DNA of 64,000 bases from Xanthostigma xanthostigma (GCA_963575645.1 OY754470.1:25526501-25590500); one strand, 5' to 3'; positions 1-11,962 are shown, numbered from the stretch's first letter. Notes: generated from the sequence alone by a model not told the origin. Numbers and translations are program-made.

Positions 1-1052
1 TAAAAAATAGTTATCTCAAAATTCTTACGTAATGGGGTTAGAAAACTTGTACTATTATGCGTCAAATAATAAATTTAACAGTATTAACTCAGTATTAAGA
101 TAAGATAAGATTTATTTGTCATGACAGAGTAAAATACATATTATTACATGATTGAACACGATGTTCCTTTAACCTACCACAATAAATTTTATTTGTATTG
201 ATATACAATTAAGTCTTTGTATTTCTTTTTACTTAGCTTGGTAATCTGGGAAAACTGAAAAAGAAAAAACCCAGACGATGCTTAGACAGTGTTAGTTAAG
301 AATATCTTTTATCCTCTTGTGTTTACTTCGATATGGCAAGTTATCGACACTGTAGTTCCCGATGTCGCTAACTTAAGTATTTTGGATATTGATAACAGAG
401 TAGTTTATTGATGCGACGCGAAACTTTAAAAGACTAACAAAGATGGACTTTAAAACTATACGTGTTTGTTTTTGTTGTTGAATACAATATAGCCGACTAA
501 AAATAATAATAAAAAAAACATTCTTTCAACACTCGGATAATCCATGCTATACTATGATCATAGGACATCTCCGCATGTAATCAACGAAAAAGCTTTATAT
601 TTTTTCTACGAAAATGACATGCAACTGATGAAGAAAGACATACAGGTTTACTTAAACAAAGCTTGTCTGGTTTCTCTGTCTACAACACATCGCTATGGAT
701 GGAGAGCTTTTAGACGATTATTTTTAATCGTTTGTCCACTGACTAACAGCTACATGCAAAACATAGACTGATAAACGTACGACGTAGGTATATATGTTCA
801 TAAAAAATGTGTTTCACATTACACGTTCTGCATATTTTATTACGTATTTATTTATGTAGATTGCACTGAAAAATTGTAAGTAGCATATCGATAAATAATT
901 GAAGACATGAGTCACAAAAAAGTTTTGAGTAAATTGCAATAGATTGTTTTGATTTGAAACTTTTCAGTTTAATATTTGCCGTTAATATTTGACTTTTATT
1001 AAATAGACCTACAATAATCATTACCTGTTTTCTATTTTATTTTTTTTTTTAG
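1..1052. other. AT-rich non-coding stretch, possibly intronic
   Basis: I see no supportable gene here. A 75-codon frame at 544-771 matches nothing I know and has no splice or start context. Blocks at about 15-100 and 377-405 are repeated as one block at 8868-8985, so roughly 275 bases between them look like an insertion in this copy. The last part is a pyrimidine-rich tract leading to the splice acceptor at 1051-1052. Confidence 0.5.
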
Positions 1053-1115
1053 AAAAAAGAAAAGTACAAAAAGAAATATGTGTGCTTCGACTACAAGGCC
1101 ACGCAGAAAAACATG
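1053..1115 (+). CDS. Candidate 63-nt host exon, unknown protein
   Basis: A long T-rich tract ends in AG at 1051-1052 and a consensus donor (GTAAGT) follows at 1116. The 63 bases between are exactly 21 codons and open in the phase-0 frame. The peptide is Lys-rich at its start, then has a Tyr/Cys/Phe-Asp-Tyr-Lys stretch, and ends in Met. Codons such as GAC, TAC, AAG, GCC and ACG stand out from the AT-rich flanks, which suggests selection on coding. I do not recognise the protein. Phe-Asp-Tyr-Lys could recall the start of an SH3 domain, but that is only a guess. No neighbouring exon is certain. The exon could also be alternatively spliced, since skipping it keeps the frame. A chance arrangement is not excluded. 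Confidence 0.45.
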
Positions 1116-1472
1116 GTAAGTAATTATATTATGTAAGATTATGTTTATATTTTTGTTGTTAGGTCTGTAATTGTTAAATAATGAAATAGTTTATTTATTT
1201 TTTCATAGTTGTTTAAAATTCATTATTTCTTTATATTTTAATTTGTATAAGAGTAAAAAAAAATAATTTACATGTACATAGCACTTTTATTCACTAAACT
1301 TCAAATTAAAATATAATCTCTATCAACTGGTAATTTTTTAAAATGTCTTATTTTACAAGGCTAAGATGATCCCTGTGAATAATTTATTTAGAATGCTTAA
1401 AATAATTAATGGTGAAAAGATAACAAGGTAATCAAGATGGCAACTGATGAACAGCTGATTTTTATTTTTTAG

Positions 1473-1526
1473 GTTAGATTACAAATAAGCCATGAAATTG
1501 AAGTACGCATGAAATGGCAAGAAAAA
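1473..1526 (+). CDS. Possible 54-nt exon, weak
   Basis: A T-rich tract with AG at 1471-1472 precedes 18 open codons, and GTAAAT follows at 1527 as a sub-optimal donor. The frame is phase 0 at both ends, so it could splice directly onto the 1053-1115 exon. The predicted peptide is charged and contains His-Glu, Met-Lys-Trp and Gln-Glu-Lys. The preceding base is A rather than G, which weakens the donor, and so short an open frame is expected by chance. I list it only because of its phase and its position 357 bases after a better candidate. Confidence 0.22.
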
Positions 1527-3734
1527 GTAAATAAGTTCAATTATCTTAAAATATGTAAACTGAAATAGGCAAAAAACTACTAGTATTTAAATCTTATGAC
1601 AGAGTAACGACTACATGTGAGTCAGTTCTTTTCACCAAAATTAAAATAGTTCTACCTTAAAAAAAAGTACAATTATAACGTTCATTCAAGCAGTTTTTTA
1701 TGTTCAAACTTAAATAATAATTTAAATGAAAAAACGCTATTCATATTTAAAACCAAAAATAAAATAAAATTTTTGTCTTTTATGATATCCATTTATAAAA
1801 ATCATATAAACAGACACTATGCAAAATATATAAAATAAATGTAAAATCTAACAAATAAAATAAGATAAATTATAATTCATTATGCTATACCTAGAGCGAA
1901 ATGGGAATACGAAATAAAAATGATGTTTTCATAAAATTAAAATCTTTTATGAATGCTAAATTTTATTAAGCAGATTAAGAATATAGGAGCAGCTGAGCAC
2001 GTTACAGATTCGTTCATTTGAATGGAAATGAATTTCGTTATTAATATCTGCCGAATACAATGTACAGATTCAGCGGATTCGCTCGCCTTGATGTCGCTCA
2101 GGGATGCAGTCGACGCTACATTTTTTGTTCTATTTGTTACAAAACTGTCTATTATACGTGAGTGCGAGTAAGACGCCACGGGTAGGTTGAATTGTGAGAA
2201 AAAGCGTCTCGCTGTCTGAGTCTTGCGAGAGTCTTAAATTTGAAGGTATTAAATGCCTCAAAGACCTTTTTTGCAAACAAAATTTCGCAAAGTTAAAAAT
2301 TCACGATTGGCTAGACTCCATTACTCTTCAATCAGATCTTCCATTTTGTATTCAGATATTGCTAAAGAAGTGTTACACAATTTTTCACGGTACCTCAAAT
2401 ACATACCCAAAAATATTTGATAGCTCTCCCACTTATCGTCAATTGAGCGACAAGGCCCATTCCACCTTTAAAAATGTAGAAAGCGGTTGACCTGTAGGTC
2501 AACCCTAAGCCTTCCCGCTTTGTGTTAAATATTTTTCAATAAATTGATACTATTTTGTTTATAATACATTATAGAAGGTTAAAAAAATAGTTAAGAATCT
2601 CTGAGTCATAAGAAAAAAAATTGTTATAGCTCATCCAGTTCCAAAATTTGGAACTTTTTTGTGAAAATATTAAGCTTTATTAAAATATTAGATAATAAAC
2701 ATGAAATTCCGGTAAAAACATATTTTCAAGCCGTATGTTGTAAACGAAGCTTTATATGAAAAACCCGTCAGTGTCAAAAAATGTCATCAATAAAATGTTT
2801 TGATTTTGGTAACATGTAAATTTTCCGTTTTTTCTTTATAGCCAAGTTAAGGAATGAAATATAGATTACCATCAAAATTTATATGGACTAAAGACTTTAA
2901 CGGTTGGTCAGACAGGTAACTCAAAATGTTTTGACATTAATAAAAAGAAACTTTTTTGTTAAAAAATTGCGACTGATGTGTGTGTTAAATACGTTACAAT
3001 AAATTGATGCTACTGTGAGATTATGCAACAAAAAATCCGAAAAACGGTTAATCCTGCGGGGCAACCCTGAAAATTGCAAGCTCTATGACTGACCGAATTC
3101 TATATTTTCGTAGTTACAAAAAAAATGGTTAAAAATAATAGTATCGTTAAATCTACTCATATAATTATATCAAACGTAGTATTTATTTTCGAAATAAATG
3201 TCACCATTGGTCAGAACTACATCACTGTTTATAAAAAGATAGGTCTGACAATGACTGAATATTCTGCCTTAACTTGACGATATGCTTCGTACAGTAGCAA
3301 TAAAAATATTGTGAAGGATTTAAAAAAGTCATTGCTGTGTTAATTCAAGCGTAAAGCAGATTTACCAAATTGTTTGCGCCACCTTTGTTTAACTTCTATT
3401 CTACCATGGTACAAAGATGTGCCAGGAGCATTGACAAAATCTTTGAAGAAAACTTAACGGGAAAAGAGATTATGAAAATTCACAATATTCGAGATGTTCT
3501 TTGGAAGTTTTCAAATAGGGATTTTACATTGTAAAATCAGGCACATTGTTTCGTTTTTCACCTGCTTTTTCAAATATATAACTGGAAGAGAAGCGGAAGG
3601 AAAATCACGAGGTACTTTCTTGGTTTGGTTCCCTGATACCCATTTTTAGTGCACACAAATAACACTTATTAAACGTTGTCTTTTGATTTCAGAATGAATT
3701 AAGTAAGGGTAATTTGGGACTAGTAGGAATTCAC
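1527..3734. other. No recognised gene; one unexplained 98-codon frame
   Basis: Mostly AT-rich sequence. A + strand frame at 2194-2490 stays open for 98 codons from a GTG, with Ser, Leu, Cys and Lys spread evenly, but I see no motif, splice site or relative. A short block around 2484-2515 is loosely similar to one around 3040-3075 (both carry a 'caaccct' core), suggesting an old degenerate repeat. Nothing else is supportable. Confidence 0.4.
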
Positions 3735-4015
3735 ATTTTTTTAAAATACTTTTTTACTACTCCAACTCCACAAGTGGTTAATAGTATTACCTAATTTAGG
3801 TGAAAATTCATTTTTCAAAATTTTACAATGTTTTTTCGTTAAAGTTCCCCCGAAACCAAAAAACATATTTTTGGAAAAAGTCTGCGCGTCTGTGAACACG
3901 ATAGAGGTCAAACGAATAGGCGGATAAAAAACAAATTTTGGGAGGATGTTTGATATGCAAATACAAAGAGCCCTATTGTTTATGGGGGAAATCGGCGTAC
4001 GCGTATACAAGAGAT
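3735..4015 (-). repeat. Interspersed repeat F, copy 1
   Basis: Reverse-complemented, this stretch aligns over nearly its full length with 46705-46985, including shared blocks such as 'atttgcatatcaaac' and 'attgtaaaattttga'. It produces an 89-codon minus-strand frame with no recognisable domain, which I treat as fortuitous. Class unknown. The phrase 'cagacgcaca' followed by an A/T-rich palindromic segment resembles segments of the element at 59371-60062. Confidence 0.6.
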
Positions 4016-6486
4016 ATAATATATTATAACTTTTTTATATATATATATAATAATGTTATACTTTTTATAACGGTTTATTATTCTATTTATTTTTATAAGA
4101 AGCTCCAATAAAAAAAAATATAAATTAGTTTCAAAAATTAGTGGAAAATAAAAAAATCAATTGTTTTGTTTTGTAGATCTGTCGAAAAGAAATTAGGTAG
4201 CTGACAAGCATGTTAAATTTTACCTGTGAAACCATATTAACTTACAATCCAAAAATATAATATTTAATACTAGCCGTTATACTCACGTCGCGCGTAAACA
4301 TAAATTTTATTTTCTATGTTATATATGTCAAATGTCAGTATTTTTGAAGTTGGAATGTTCCCGTTGCCCAATCGGATGGAATTTTTAATAATAATTTGTA
4401 CTCCAATTGATATTTCTACCAGTTCTAACACTAGAATCTGGGAATTGGGGGCTTGTAATAATGGAAACGCCATATAAACTACGGTATCTTGACAATTATA
4501 TTTTGTGCGTTAGCGCTTACCTAAATGTGCGGCTATACCATGTATTTTTGTACTAATATCCCGAATATAAACAACTCACATAGCCAAGCTCCGTCGCTTC
4601 AACAAAATAAACCAGCTAGAAACTGATTGCATGGACGAACTTCTTTTATTTTTAATTTCACTGTTCCTAAACGAACTGAAAAATGTTACTCAGTAATAAA
4701 AAAGATTTTAAGGTTATTAAGCCTAGGATTAGCGAAAATTTAATCTATTCTCTACAGCTCTTGCATTTTATATGGAAACTGATTTTTATAGGGTTTAAGA
4801 TAATTTACGTTTTGTATAGTTTATAACAATTTTTTGTTTTTTGGTTTTGATATGTAAAAACGATTGCACCATATGCACATAATATTATAATAAATAACTT
4901 TATTGTTTTATCCACTGTACCTACTTTATTTCTTTTGATATACAGCGAAAACTTTCGTTGCCTTCAATTATTTTGCCTTTTCAGGTAGAAGCTGGAAACC
5001 TCGGGAGGGGCGTTGCTTGATGTGTCCACAGTGGATAAGGTTATGTCAACGGTGGACACAGTTGTTGTGTATTATTAAAATGTTTTAAAATGTAATTTTA
5101 AAGAGTATTTTTTAAATACTTGTATAGGACGATACCCTCCCCCCCAACACTTTTACATACGATTTGAACATTTTTGCTCCCATATACTTTTGTACCGCGC
5201 AATCAGCGAAAAAATTAAAGGAAACATTGGTTGCGTCGCCCCCGTCCGGAAAGTTACGCACACCTTTGTTATTTTAGGCAGCACCATATATATATGATTG
5301 CCGATGGACCCTGAAGAAGAACGTCATTTATTTTTTTTGTATAATGCTTGAGAATGGTTCTTGAAATATAGATCAAAACTGAAAAAATTGAGATATTCCA
5401 TATGTGAAAAAATTGAGCTGCTGCAATTTTATGGAATCTCTCAATTATTTGCTCTTTGAATAAATTTGAAAACTTACCAAAATAAACAATTTCACATCAG
5501 TTTTAACTTTCAATTGAAAAACAAAAACGGAACAGTTTGAGAAATTTCTATAGCTCATGCGATGCAAATTAAAATTATTAAATAGGTTATTTCTAGGATA
5601 TTTCAGAAAGCATTAACTTCAAGGCTGGCCTTTTATAATACTGAGAACCTTTTGGATTCGTCAACAAAAGATAGATTGCTTCTTAAAAAATCAGTTATGC
5701 GTGCCGGGAGCAATTGTGTCACCCTTTCGATACCTCCTCCCAAAATCGCAAATTTGTAACCCAAACGACAAAATAAGTAAATACACGAAAACGTCTTGCG
5801 CAGACACGCTGTATATAACCTTATACACGTTAAAGAAAATTTTGAAAAACGTTCTTCGTTCAGCTTCAGGCTTCAACACAAAAAACTTTTTGCTCGTTCA
5901 ACAATTCTAAAGAAACTTGTATTTTTTTTTTAAATTCGTAAAGTTCACATGAAAGAAAAGCGTAGTATATAAAATTAAATGTCGAGTTTTATTTAAAAAA
6001 TCTTTTTAGAGCATCGTTAATCTGTAAAGTGTGAACTGAACTGGAATTGTTAATGTAAAATAATAAAAAATAAAAATTGATAATTTTTTCTTCGAGGTTT
6101 GATTTAATAAAAATTGTCCGGTTATAGAACGAATTCATAATTTCAAGGGCAAATACTTCGCATTATCTCGAATTATCTCTAAATGCGAAAGAGCGAATTA
6201 TCTTGTCGGTCTGCATTTCTAAACTATTGCAACGATGACGACTTTTTTGTACTATAACATTGCTGCAGGCGCGTATACTGTGTTGTTTTTTAGCATTGTT
6301 CTCACACAAAGTTAACTGGAAGCTGGAACAACGCGTTTTTAGTGAATTTTGTCATCTTAAGAACGCTTTCCCTCATTTGAGAATTAAAAAAAAAAAAAAA
6401 AACAGTTATATTTATACATAATTTATCGATTAGAATCAAAATCAGTCAGCGCTGACGAAGAGTCACTTGTTCGTTATCTACGCAGC
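4016..6486. other. No recognised gene
   Basis: AT-rich sequence with short open frames on both strands (for example 4270-4473 and 5691-5910) that overlap and show no motifs. A small inverted repeat GTGTCCAC..GTGGACAC lies at about 5016-5062, and a C-rich run at about 5139. I see no gene, RNA or complete mobile element. Confidence 0.5.
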
Positions 6487-6716
6487 TTCTAGAACAATGT
6501 GGGTCGCGACCTCCTGGGGTCTCGCGGAGGGTCGCGAAGCCTCAGTAAAAAAAAAATAATTTTATTAATAAAATGTTAAATAAAGAACATTTATTGTAGA
6601 CTAACAGAAATTAACAAAATTAATCGTTGTCTGTTTTAGGTACTTATAATTATGTATTTACCGATACCTAGCTATGTAGTTTAACAAAAATGTATGGATT
6701 TGATATTTGTAATATA

Positions 6717-7295
6717 GGGGAGGGAGGGGGAATGGCGCTCACTGGGTAATGGCGATCGCCTCTGTAACTCTGTCAAAAAGGAACGTAGCAACACGTCACG
6801 TCGCGTGAAGCGCGAGGGGAGGGGGCCTCTAATAGACAGCGATGCAAACGGACAGTCAGCTCGCGTCATGCGACCGTGAAGAGCGTTTCTTCGTTTGCGG
6901 CCGCGCTGATCTAATTTTTAATTAGGTGCTGAACAAGTTAAGTTGCTGGGCTCGCTATACTATGAACTCAGTGTGGCAGATTTGCGTAAACTTGTTTATA
7001 AATTTGCTGAGCGCAACAATATCAAAAACAATTTTGATCAAAGCAACAAAACAGTCGGATTGGATTGGGTAGGTACACTTCTTTATGAGACCCTGAGTGG
7101 CATTACCCAAAGTCAGGGGCAATGCCGCTCAAACAAGTTTTTTTTAATAATGTTTTCCTACTACCAGTAGGTGAAAGATATATGATTACTCGATAATTAA
7201 AGACTTTGTTAATATTCTTAATTTTTATTTATAATAAATAATTTAAAAAATACACCATGTTTTCCTTAAGTGAACGCCATTCCCCCGTTCTACCC
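6717..7295. mobile_element. pogo/Tigger-like (Tc1/mariner) derivative nested in the hAT element
   Basis: The ends are imperfect inverted repeats: GGGGAGGGAGGGGGAATGG at left, and GGGTAGAACGGGGGAATGG when the right end is reversed. TA flanks both sides (6715-6716 and 7296-7297), the expected duplication for this superfamily. It retains a fragment of transposase-like coding sequence at 6926-7080 and lacks the DDE catalytic region, so it is a deletion derivative. Confidence 0.6.
6926..7080 (+). pseudogene. Transposase fragment with CENP-B-type helix-turn-helix, pogo/Tigger-like
   Basis: After an AG at 6924-6925 a frame of about 50 codons contains LSVADLRKLVYKFAERNNI followed by NFDQ and a Gly-Leu-Asp-Trp-Val segment. 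This is the characteristic shape of the DNA-binding region of Tigger/Jerky/pogo transposases, where a Leu-Thr/Ser-x-x-Asp-Leu-Arg-Lys-Leu helix is followed by Ala-x-x-Asn-x-Ile and a Gly-x-Asp-Trp turn. In the intact family this region binds the element ends and is followed by a DDE nuclease; neither upstream nor downstream parts remain here. Translation runs on into unrelated sequence and stops at about 7168. It is a relic inside the 6717-7295 element. The AG may be a genuine acceptor of the ancestral gene. Confidence 0.6.
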
Positions 7296-7411
7296 TAATA
7301 AAATAGATACATTACACTTGTTAGGAACAGCGGAGGGTAGGTGGTCCCAAAATATTTCTTCATACTAAGGGGGTCGCGTCATGAAAAAGTTTAAAAAACA
7401 CTGTTTTAGAG

Positions 7412-7865
7412 CATAACTTCATCGCCTGTAAGATATTTCCCATTCTTCAATATAGTTTTTAGTTGGAAAACATTATTGATAAAATTATTTCTTTAATGAT
7501 CGTCTTTATCAAATATTTTAAATGAGGTAGCGCGAAGTTTTGAAAATAATAGGCACCTATAATATATGTCTATCGTGTTATTTACAAAAGAATTGACAGT
7601 AGGTATAGTTCATACAAAGTACTGTGCAGAGTGCATACATCATTATTAAAAATATATCTCGTTTTTTTTTCGTTTTATAAACCATTGGTTTGCAACGTTC
7701 GAATCGCGAAAGGTTCTCCTGAGGTCAGCAATTGACGAAAATATTATGTAAAAAAATGGGTACATATAAATATGCCTATTAATTCATAAGAGTGAATAAA
7801 CTAACAAAAATCATATGTTCACTATCGGGACTTGAACCAGAATTGCCAATATGTGTGATTGTGTA
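7412..7865. other. No gene; weak tRNA-like trace
   Basis: AT-rich. At 7826-7890, read on the minus strand, a B-box-like GGTTCAAGTCCC is preceded by an A-box-like stretch, as in a tRNA-derived SINE head, but no cloverleaf can be drawn. Nothing else recognised. Confidence 0.3.
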
Positions 7866-7869
7866 TACG

Positions 7870-8760
7870 CTAGCACACGAGGCCGATTTCGTCGCTACAT
7901 TCCTTGCTAGCTTATAATATTAGACTAGCTGCTCCTCGCGGCTCCACCCGCGATTGTGATGAAACACGGTAGCGACAAAAGCAGTGGAGCCCCGAAATAG
8001 CCCGCATGACAGGCAGCCTTTGTGATATTAAGTCGTTGGAGGGGGAAGCGGTGAGTGGAAGTTTCGAGTTTGTTGGAAAGTAAATTTGTCTTATATAATG
8101 TAGTATTGTAACTGTAACAATGTGAAATCCAATTATTATTGACATCAATTTTTTTTCAATTCGAATGTATTTTGACGAACTAAAGTTTTTGATAGCCTAT
8201 AAGTTATAACATTATCTGCAGTGAAAGCCCCGTCAAAATCGGTCCACTCGTTTAGGAGATTAGCCTGAACAAACAGACAAACAGATAGACAAAAACTTTA
8301 AAAAACGTTTTTTTGTACCATTACTTTCATATGCATTTAGTAAAAAGCTGTTATTTTGACATTACAGAGATTTTAATTTTATTTATCTGTATGTATAGAT
8401 GTATAGATATTGTGTCCATCGTGATTATTATTCCTTGCTAGGTTTCAAGCCTGCTGTGGCGCTAGATTTCGTGACGGATTTTAGGTGTTCACTTCACACG
8501 ATGCGTGTTTTAAAACTGCCTTTGTAGATGGATTTGGTGCGCGCGCTGTGACAGTTTGGGTGTTCACAAAAGTGAACGTTTATTGTCTCTGAACGCCATG
8601 TTTGTTTGTGTGAATTTGCCTATGTCGCTCACGTGACAACATACTGCTTTCTGATTGGTTCTTCCTGAAAACTAACAGATAAAAAAGCACGCAAAAAAGC
8701 CCCGGTTTTAATTTTGTAACCACGCACGCGAGCCCGCGTTTTCCATCCTTGTTAACTTAA
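7870..8760. repeat. Repeat family D, copy 1, interrupted
   Basis: The segments 7870-7910 and 8442-8760 match the D repeat seen at 50823-51235 and 58755-58975, including 'gcacacgagg', 'ttccttgctag', 'cacgtgacaa' and 'ctgattggttc'. They are split by the 7911-8429 insertion. The termini of this copy are degraded. Other copies suggest a terminal inverted repeat AAAGGCCGTTGCACACGAGG, so D is probably a DNA-transposon MITE. Confidence 0.5.
7911..8429. mobile_element. Insertion with 12-bp target duplication inside repeat D
   Basis: The 12-mer ATTCCTTGCTAG occurs exactly at 7899-7910 and 8430-8441, while the uninterrupted D copy at 50823 has it once, so 519 bases were inserted with duplication. Inside, 'ctag' at 7923 is followed by a GC-rich hairpin (cgcgg..ccgcg), like a Helitron 3' end read on the minus strand. 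The right part contains 'acaaacagacaaacagatagaca' split by other bases and a 'gtatagat' tail. Helitrons do not duplicate their targets, so either a retroelement carried it or a Helitron lies within a larger insertion. Confidence 0.5.
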
Positions 8761-10480
8761 ATCTTAGTTGTCCCTTAATGTACAAATGTACTGTAGGTAC
8801 ACTTGTTACACAGAAATGTGAATGAATGAAAAATTTAGGTTCCATTTTTTTAACAACTGAATATAAAAAATTCTTACGAAATGGGGTTAGAAAACTTGGG
8901 AGAAATTGATACTATTACGCGTCAAATAATAATACAACAGTATTAACTTAGATATTTTAAATATTGATAACAGAGTAATTTTAACATTATATATTAAAAC
9001 AAATCCAGTCATACTCTAGAAAAAATTGTCGAGAACCTCTGTCTTGTATCATGCACACCGCTTTAATCCTTTTGCACGAGAATAAGGGAAAAAAATCATT
9101 TCAACGTCAAAGAACATTTTCCACGACAAAATAAAACTATAAGTGAAAAAATAAAATCTACTGCAGCTCTCAAATTATATGTATGTAAGAGCCGAGAATT
9201 TCGTCGTCTTCTTTCACGAAAATCTGCCGCAGTTCGCGACGGCGACGTCTCGTCATATCGTTGACCCGCGATCTCTTGACCTCAGAGCAAGACTCATTAC
9301 TCTAGCTCATTAAAATATAAACTTTACAGAAGTACATATATATTTTACACCGCAGATGTGAATGTCGAGTGCATTATCCGTGGATCGTAATTATAATACT
9401 TCTTTGGGAAAATAAGATTTTTGAGGAAATATAAATTCTCTCAGACAAAATATAAAAATAATAATAAACATTTATTGTAGAAATTATTTTATAAAAAAAT
9501 CTACAAAAGGGATGAATTTAGTCTAAAAGACTGGTTTTCAGGTCATATGCATGTATTTTTTTTATTTTTTTACTAGATTATTTAGTCAACCATAATACAG
9601 AAAAAAATTGATAATCATTTAAAAATGTAATATTATCATAAGAAAAAAAATATTAAATTTCACATTCAAAAATAGACAGTTTAAACAATCGGCCATGTTG
9701 GCGGGCTTATGTGACGTCATGATATATGATGCATGTCAACCTTGATGTCAATTTGTTAATGTTCTAAATGAAGTTTATTGGTCGTTTTCTCTGACATACT
9801 GACATAATCTTACTGTGAGACGACACAGTCGCCATGGAAACTGTTATTGATATATACTCTAACGTCACGCTGCGTTTTGAAAATTCGAAAATAGCGCGTA
9901 TTTTCTACATTTCTTTTTTATTATTTGTATTTTTTTTAGTGATTAGATTAATAAAATAACCATTACGATATGATCAGGAACTAAAATATATTTCGAACAA
10001 AGGAGTCTCATGCATATGACCTATTCTGCCCATGTCTAAGCTGGCAAATACATTAAGAAACGCGAAAACGATCACAGTTGTATTGAATACTGAAAACAAA
10101 TTTTTTGAACTAATTTAGATGAATTCTTACCTTGTGGGTTTGAGATATTATACAGAATTTCTGAAAAACATTTTGATTGAATAATGTCATTGAGAAGTTT
10201 TGGTCCGAAATAAGAAAATGACTTTTGAAATTGCGATGAGTTGTGTTGAGGGATGTCAAATAATAAATAACGGGTGTTATAGGGATTTTGAACAGTTTGT
10301 AGCTTATTTAAGAGATATTGTATAGATTTGATTCAGTGGGCACGGGCATATTTACGTGCCTTTTTTAACTTACAAGCTATAGGTGCTGCCTGTTTTTTCT
10401 CAAAAAATCGTTGAAAAACCTTATCTCCTGAATTAAAAGATATATGCTTTTTTGAATCATCTTATTTTTAAAGTTAGGTA
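8761..10480. other. No gene; one segment repeated from the window start
   Basis: 8868-8985 is a diverged direct repeat of 15-100 plus 377-405. The rest is AT-rich, with a more GC-rich patch at about 9180-9300 that shows no motif. No supportable gene. Confidence 0.45.
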
Positions 10481-10484
10481 CGGT

Positions 10485-10690
10485 TTGATTTTTGACGTGA
10501 TAGCGTCTTATAAATTGATGAAACACCAGCTGCACGCACGAAAAAGTGTAACGTTCCGAAAAGTGTAACGTTCCGATTGATGAAACACCAGCTGCACGCA
10601 CGAAAACGTGTAACGTTCCGCCTGACCATGTGCGTGCAAGCGAGAGCGCAGTAATGTATTATTAAATATGATATTGGAGCGGAATATTTT
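10485..10690. repeat. Repeat family E, copy 1, with internal 62-bp tandem duplication
   Basis: Aligns in reverse with about 47815-47978, sharing 'gaaacaccagctgc', 'gtgtaacgttcc' and 'ttattaaatatgatatt'. Within it, a unit starting 'attgatgaaacacc' at 10514 recurs at 10576, a period of 62 bases. In the other copy the ends read ACGTGATAACGT and ACGTTATCACGT, so E is probably a small inverted-repeat element. Confidence 0.55.
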
Positions 10691-10706
10691 GAAAAATATA
10701 TAATAC

Positions 10707-10866
10707 TATAGCGGTCCGTCCCAGTTTCATCCAGGTGCAAAAGAACGGTGGTAACATGATTACGTACGTTCATCTTAGTTTACCGAGATGAATATTGTGT
10801 CAAAATTTGACGATGAGCGAACTTACCGTTCAAAAGTTTTTGTCGGACAAATTTTGAGTTTTATAT
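10707..10866 (-). mobile_element. Helitron-like 3'-end fragment, type B
   Basis: Resembles 58417-58595: 'gcggtccgtccc', a degenerate GC hairpin, then 'aaaagaacg', 'cgttcatctt' and 'accgttcaaaagtttttgtc'. Read on the minus strand it ends with the hairpin-plus-CTAG arrangement shared by the copies at 18321 and 20345, here mutated. It lies immediately left of the gypsy insertion. Confidence 0.45.
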
Positions 10867-10870
10867 GTAT
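10867..10870. repeat. 4-bp target duplication GTAT, left
   Basis: GTAT immediately before the 5' LTR is repeated at 18312-18315 after the 3' LTR. Four to six bases is normal for Ty3/gypsy integration. Confidence 0.75.
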
Positions 10871-11962
10871 TGTAACGGTTTACAATTGGTGGCCCCCGAA
10901 AAAAAATAGATCGAGCCTATGATATACAAAAAAGTCAAAATCTTGCTTTTAATACCGTTACAGTGTATGATGGACGAGCGCCTGACGACAGAGCAGATCA
11001 GGTTTGAAAACGTAATACGCGGAATGAAATGAGTGCGACTGAGAAGGCCAGTCGACTGTGATGCGTGCAAGTGAGCTCGTCGTTGTTAGATTCTGTCGCG
11101 ATCTGGTCTGGAGGGCGGACAGAATCGGTTGGCGATACAGCTAGGAGAGGACGGCGAGCCGTGACAGCGGCCACATGTATGCGAGATACGCGATTTTTTT
11201 GAGATGAGAAAATGATGTTTTGTGGATGATTGTGTTGGAATGGAACGTTTTTGGTTGGATTTTTAATATTTTGGCGCTTGTTTTGGAGTGTTGAATTTTG
11301 GATAGGTCGTTTTTGGATTGACGATTTGTCTATTTTGGATTTGAGATTGGATTTTTTTTGGTTGTCGGATTTTGCTGGAGTTTGGATTCGCTGTTTGTTG
11401 TTTTTTTGACTTCTTGGCTCTTTTTAAAAAAAAAAATCGTAATAATTATTAAAAAGACCTCACGGTGCTGCCAGTGGCGGGCCTGTCTTTTGGCGTGGTT
11501 GACACCGCTGATTTTAATGTGTTACCTGTGTGTTCTAGAAATTGAATTGTCAGTCTTGTAGTTGGATTAAGTTATGGGGTATTTTCTTAGATGATTCAAT
11601 TTTGTGTTTTGTCTGAAATTTGGTTTTATGGTTAATTGGTTGGAAAGGATTTCTAGAATCTTTTTCTCGCACACAATCTTGGACCGTTTGTGTTGCCTCG
11701 TATGGTCTTTTTGTCCTGGCGCCCTTTTCTGACATCAGTCGGTACGACACATACGATATTAAATATTCTTGAGATTGAAAATAGATTCCTTGTTTTTTAT
11801 ATAAAATATTTTGAAAATACTAAAAAACGGTTTTGATTGTGTTTGTCTTTATTTGTCGAGTGGTAGGTGGTAGGATTTTATTTCAGGCATTTGCCTGTGT
11901 CAATTTTGAGTGTTTTTTTATTAGTTGAAATTTTTTAAGCCCTTTTAAGCACGTTTGCCCAA

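Larger units (their letters stand above)
6495..7403. mobile_element. Non-autonomous hAT element, host of a nested insertion
   Basis: The right end, read on the minus strand, starts CAGTG and runs through an A/T stretch into 'gcgaccccc', the usual look of many hAT termini. The left end starts CAATG followed by 'tgggtcgcgacc'. The flanks ttctagaa (6487-6494) and ttttagag (7404-7411) fit a degraded 8-bp duplication around the TCTAGA-like site favoured by some hAT elements. The outer element is only about 330 bases without the nested insertion at 6717-7295, so it encodes nothing. Confidence 0.6.

Noticed and set aside
544-771. 75-codon frame as an exon or gene
   Set aside because: No convincing acceptor, donor or motif, and composition is typical of AT-rich chance frames.
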